This document shows, one piece after another, positions 62,678-64,000 of a stretch of 64,000 nucleotides of DNA (within the stretch, counting starts at the first letter, position 1; each line of letters starts with the position of its first letter). The stretch spans positions 601,234 to 665,233 of the forward strand of contig CAVTAR010000003.1 of assembly GCA_963732775.1 (NCBI GenBank), read 5' to 3'. Under the pieces are notes generated by a model that saw nothing but the letters and a program-made list of their open reading frames with translations, made no database searches and was not told where the DNA came from. The stretch is from CAVRQM01 sp963732775 (lineage in GTDB: Bacteria > Pseudomonadota > Alphaproteobacteria > Acetobacterales > Acetobacteraceae). Both the position numbers and the translations under genes were made by a program.

Positions 62678-62793
62678 TCAGCGCCGCGTGGCTGCCTTGC
62701 CGGCCTTGGCGATGTCGTCTCGCGGCCCTGCGCCGCCTTCTCCACTAGCCTGGAGAGCTGCGTCCCCGCCTCGTCGAGGTTTGCGGTCGCCAC
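62678..62793 (-). pseudogene. Phd/YefM-like antitoxin remnant
   Basis: From GTG 62793 the text VATANLDEAGTQLSRLVEKA followed by AQGRE matches the Phd N-terminus. After a shift near 62720 the other frame gives DDIAKAGKAATRR and a stop, echoing the IAKAGKPVARL segment of Phd. No toxin follows. Together with the Uma2-like stump it fills the 417-base gap between the DUF1348 and nudC genes, which otherwise holds no gene. Confidence 0.5.
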
Positions 62794-62892
62794 CGCCCGC
62801 TTCCTTGACCAACGCGGCCAAGGTCGCGACGGCGCCGCGGCGTGCAAGTTTGCAGCATCCGGCCCCGGCATGCCACGGTCCGGCAGCGCCGC

Positions 62893-63840
62893 ATGAAGCT
62901 GTTCGCCCCCACCCGTCCCAACACCTACACCGGCAGTCCGCTCGACCGTGTCTCGCACCGGCGCGACGACGCGGCGTGGGTCGCCGCCGCCCTGGCCGGC
63001 CCCTCGAGCCGCTGGGTGCCGGTCTGGCGCGGCAGGACCCTGGTCTTGCAGGATCCGCACGTCGTCCGCGCGAGGATGCTGGACGCGGCGGAGGCCGTCC
63101 CCTTCCGCGATGCAGGCGGCCCCTGGGCCATGCTCGGGTTGCATCGGGGCGAGACGCTGTTTGCCGTCGACGCCTCCTCGGTCGAGGACCCAACGCCCTT
63201 GCTGCCGCCGGACAACGCCGGCTTCGCCGACCTGCGCACCCTGGCCGGGCTCCTGCCGCTGCACGACGCGGCCATACTCGCGCACGCGCGCGGCCTCATG
63301 CATTGGCGGATGCGCCACCGCTTCTGCGCCAATTGCGGCGCCGAGACGGCACCTGCGAGCGCCGGCAACACCACCCGCTGCACGGCCTGCGGTACGCAGC
63401 ACTTCCCGCGCACCGATCCCGCCGTCATCATGCTAGTGACGCACGGGGAGCGGGCGCTGCTCGGCCACTCGCCGCGCTTTCCGCTGCCGACCATGTATTC
63501 CACCCTCGCCGGCTTCGTGGAGCCCGGCGAGAGCCTGGAGGAAGCCGTCGCGCGCGAGGTGCTCGAGGAGGCCGGCGTGCATGTCGGCGCCGTGACCTAT
63601 CACAGCAGCCAGCCCTGGCCGTTCCCGGCCAGCATCATGCTCGGCTTCCATGCCGAGGCGACGAGCACGGCGATCACCATCGACCAGGACGAGATCAGCG
63701 ACGCACGCTGGTTCTCCCGCGCCGAGGTGGCCGATCCCGAGGCGCACGGCTTCACCGTGCCGCGCGGTGACAGCATCGCGCGGCGGCTGATCGAGGACTG
63801 GCTGGGAGCCGGGGACGGGCCGGCGCAGGTCTGCGCGTGA
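62893..63840 (+). CDS. nudC: NAD+ diphosphatase / RNA-deNADding hydrolase
   Basis: 315 residues. N-terminal beta domain, then zinc ribbon FCANCGAET...TRCTACGTQHFPRTDP, then the Nudix box GFVEPGESLEEAVAREVLEE AGV, preceded by SPRFPLPTMYSTLAGFVEPG. The SQPWPFPASIMLGF segment is the NudC SQPWPFPxS hallmark. Cleaves NAD(H) and NAD-capped RNA 5' ends. ATG 62893 lies at the start of the conserved region. Confidence 0.94.
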   Translation: MKLFAPTRPNTYTGSPLDRVSHRRDDAAWVAAALAGPSSRWVPVWRGRTLVLQDPHVVRARMLDAAEAVPFRDAGGPWAMLGLHRGETLFAVDASSVEDPTPLLPPDNAGFADLRTLAGLLPLHDAAILAHARGLMHWRMRHRFCANCGAETAPASAGNTTRCTACGTQHFPRTDPAVIMLVTHGERALLGHSPRFPLPTMYSTLAGFVEPGESLEEAVAREVLEEAGVHVGAVTYHSSQPWPFPASIMLGFHAEATSTAITIDQDEISDARWFSRAEVADPEAHGFTVPRGDSIARRLIEDWLGAGDGPAQVCA

Positions 63841-63965
63841 CCGACGCGCACGCCGCCTGCATGGCCACAGCGCCCCGTGTCGGGGTAGGAGGCCAGGATG
63901 ACAGCCGGGCAATGCGCAATCCAGACCTCGGCCAGCGGCGCGCGGCCATGAGGCGGCGCGGCTGT

Positions 63966-63995
63966 TGCCGGTGCTGCTCGTGCCGGTGCTGCTCG
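63966..63995. repeat. 15-bp tandem duplication at window end
   Basis: tgccggtgctgctcg occurs twice in succession. In one + strand frame it reads LPVLLVPVLLAA, which could be a signal peptide of a gene continuing beyond base 64000; no start codon could be fixed. Nothing else is seen in 63841-64000. Confidence 0.6.
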
Positions 63996-64000
63996 CCGCC

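Overview
The window is a G+C-rich (by eye about 70% or more) chromosomal segment of an alphaproteobacterium, most likely of the Acetobacteraceae/Rhodospirillales. The reasons are the order ffs (SRP RNA)-dnaX-ebfC-recR, the run trpG-trpD-trpC-moaC-moeA-lexA, an SOS box of the alphaproteobacterial type GTTC-N7-GTTC, a DUF2842 gene, a tRNA without an encoded CCA end, and heavy use of ATGA/GTGA stop-start overlaps. No phage, insertion sequence, integrase or CRISPR array is visible. Layout. 0-4 kb: an RND efflux permease, cut by the window edge, and its membrane-fusion partner, both broken by many single-base frameshifts. 4-10.8 kb: an acyl-CoA-dehydrogenase-like protein, PIG-L deacetylase, methyltransferase and glycosyltransferase cluster, then a sugar epimerase and another methyltransferase. 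10.9-14.5 kb: a 1187-residue protein joining tandem repeats, a rhamnan-synthesis-F-like domain and a HAD-like domain. 15-22.5 kb: a polyamine-type binding protein, small envelope proteins, the coupled phospholipid genes psd-pssA-hdeD, cytochromes b561 and c', a LOG-family protein and tRNA-Pro(CGG). 23-33 kb: sugar-acid catabolism (IlvD/Edd-type dehydratase, SDR, FAH-family hydrolase, YgiN-like protein; a second sugar dehydrogenase with DUF3237, SIS and cupin genes), a TPR-glycosyltransferase-like protein and an ankyrin protein. 33-39 kb: a thiamine-diphosphate enzyme coupled to a beta-carbonic anhydrase, argG and metY. 39.2-41 kb: a lower-G+C island carrying a PIN-domain nuclease with an unusual 296-residue partner, placed where an older PIN toxin gene is cut short. 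41-54 kb: SDR, gamma-glutamyltransferase, ffs-dnaX-ebfC-recR, an Nramp transporter with a MntR-like palindrome, O-antigen ligase, threonine dehydratase, a GT9-like protein, a DsbA-family protein and a peptide-type binding protein. 54-64 kb: LysR/peroxiredoxin, a frameshifted lipase-like hydrolase, lexA, molybdopterin and tryptophan genes, and nudC. How the genes work together. Housekeeping blocks (phospholipid, trp, Mo-cofactor, DNA repair/replication) alternate with surface-polysaccharide and sugar-catabolism blocks. Between them lie remnants of toxin-antitoxin type genes (VapB-like at 22.8 kb, PIN at 39.2 kb, Phd-like at 62.7 kb, Uma2-like at 62.6 kb). Several otherwise intact genes carry a single one-base frameshift, mostly insertions; the dense cluster lies in the first 3.5 kb. 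These may be sequencing or assembly errors rather than real decay, so the frameshift calls should be read with that in mind. The best candidate for an undescribed system is the two-gene PIN module at 39.4-40.8 kb.
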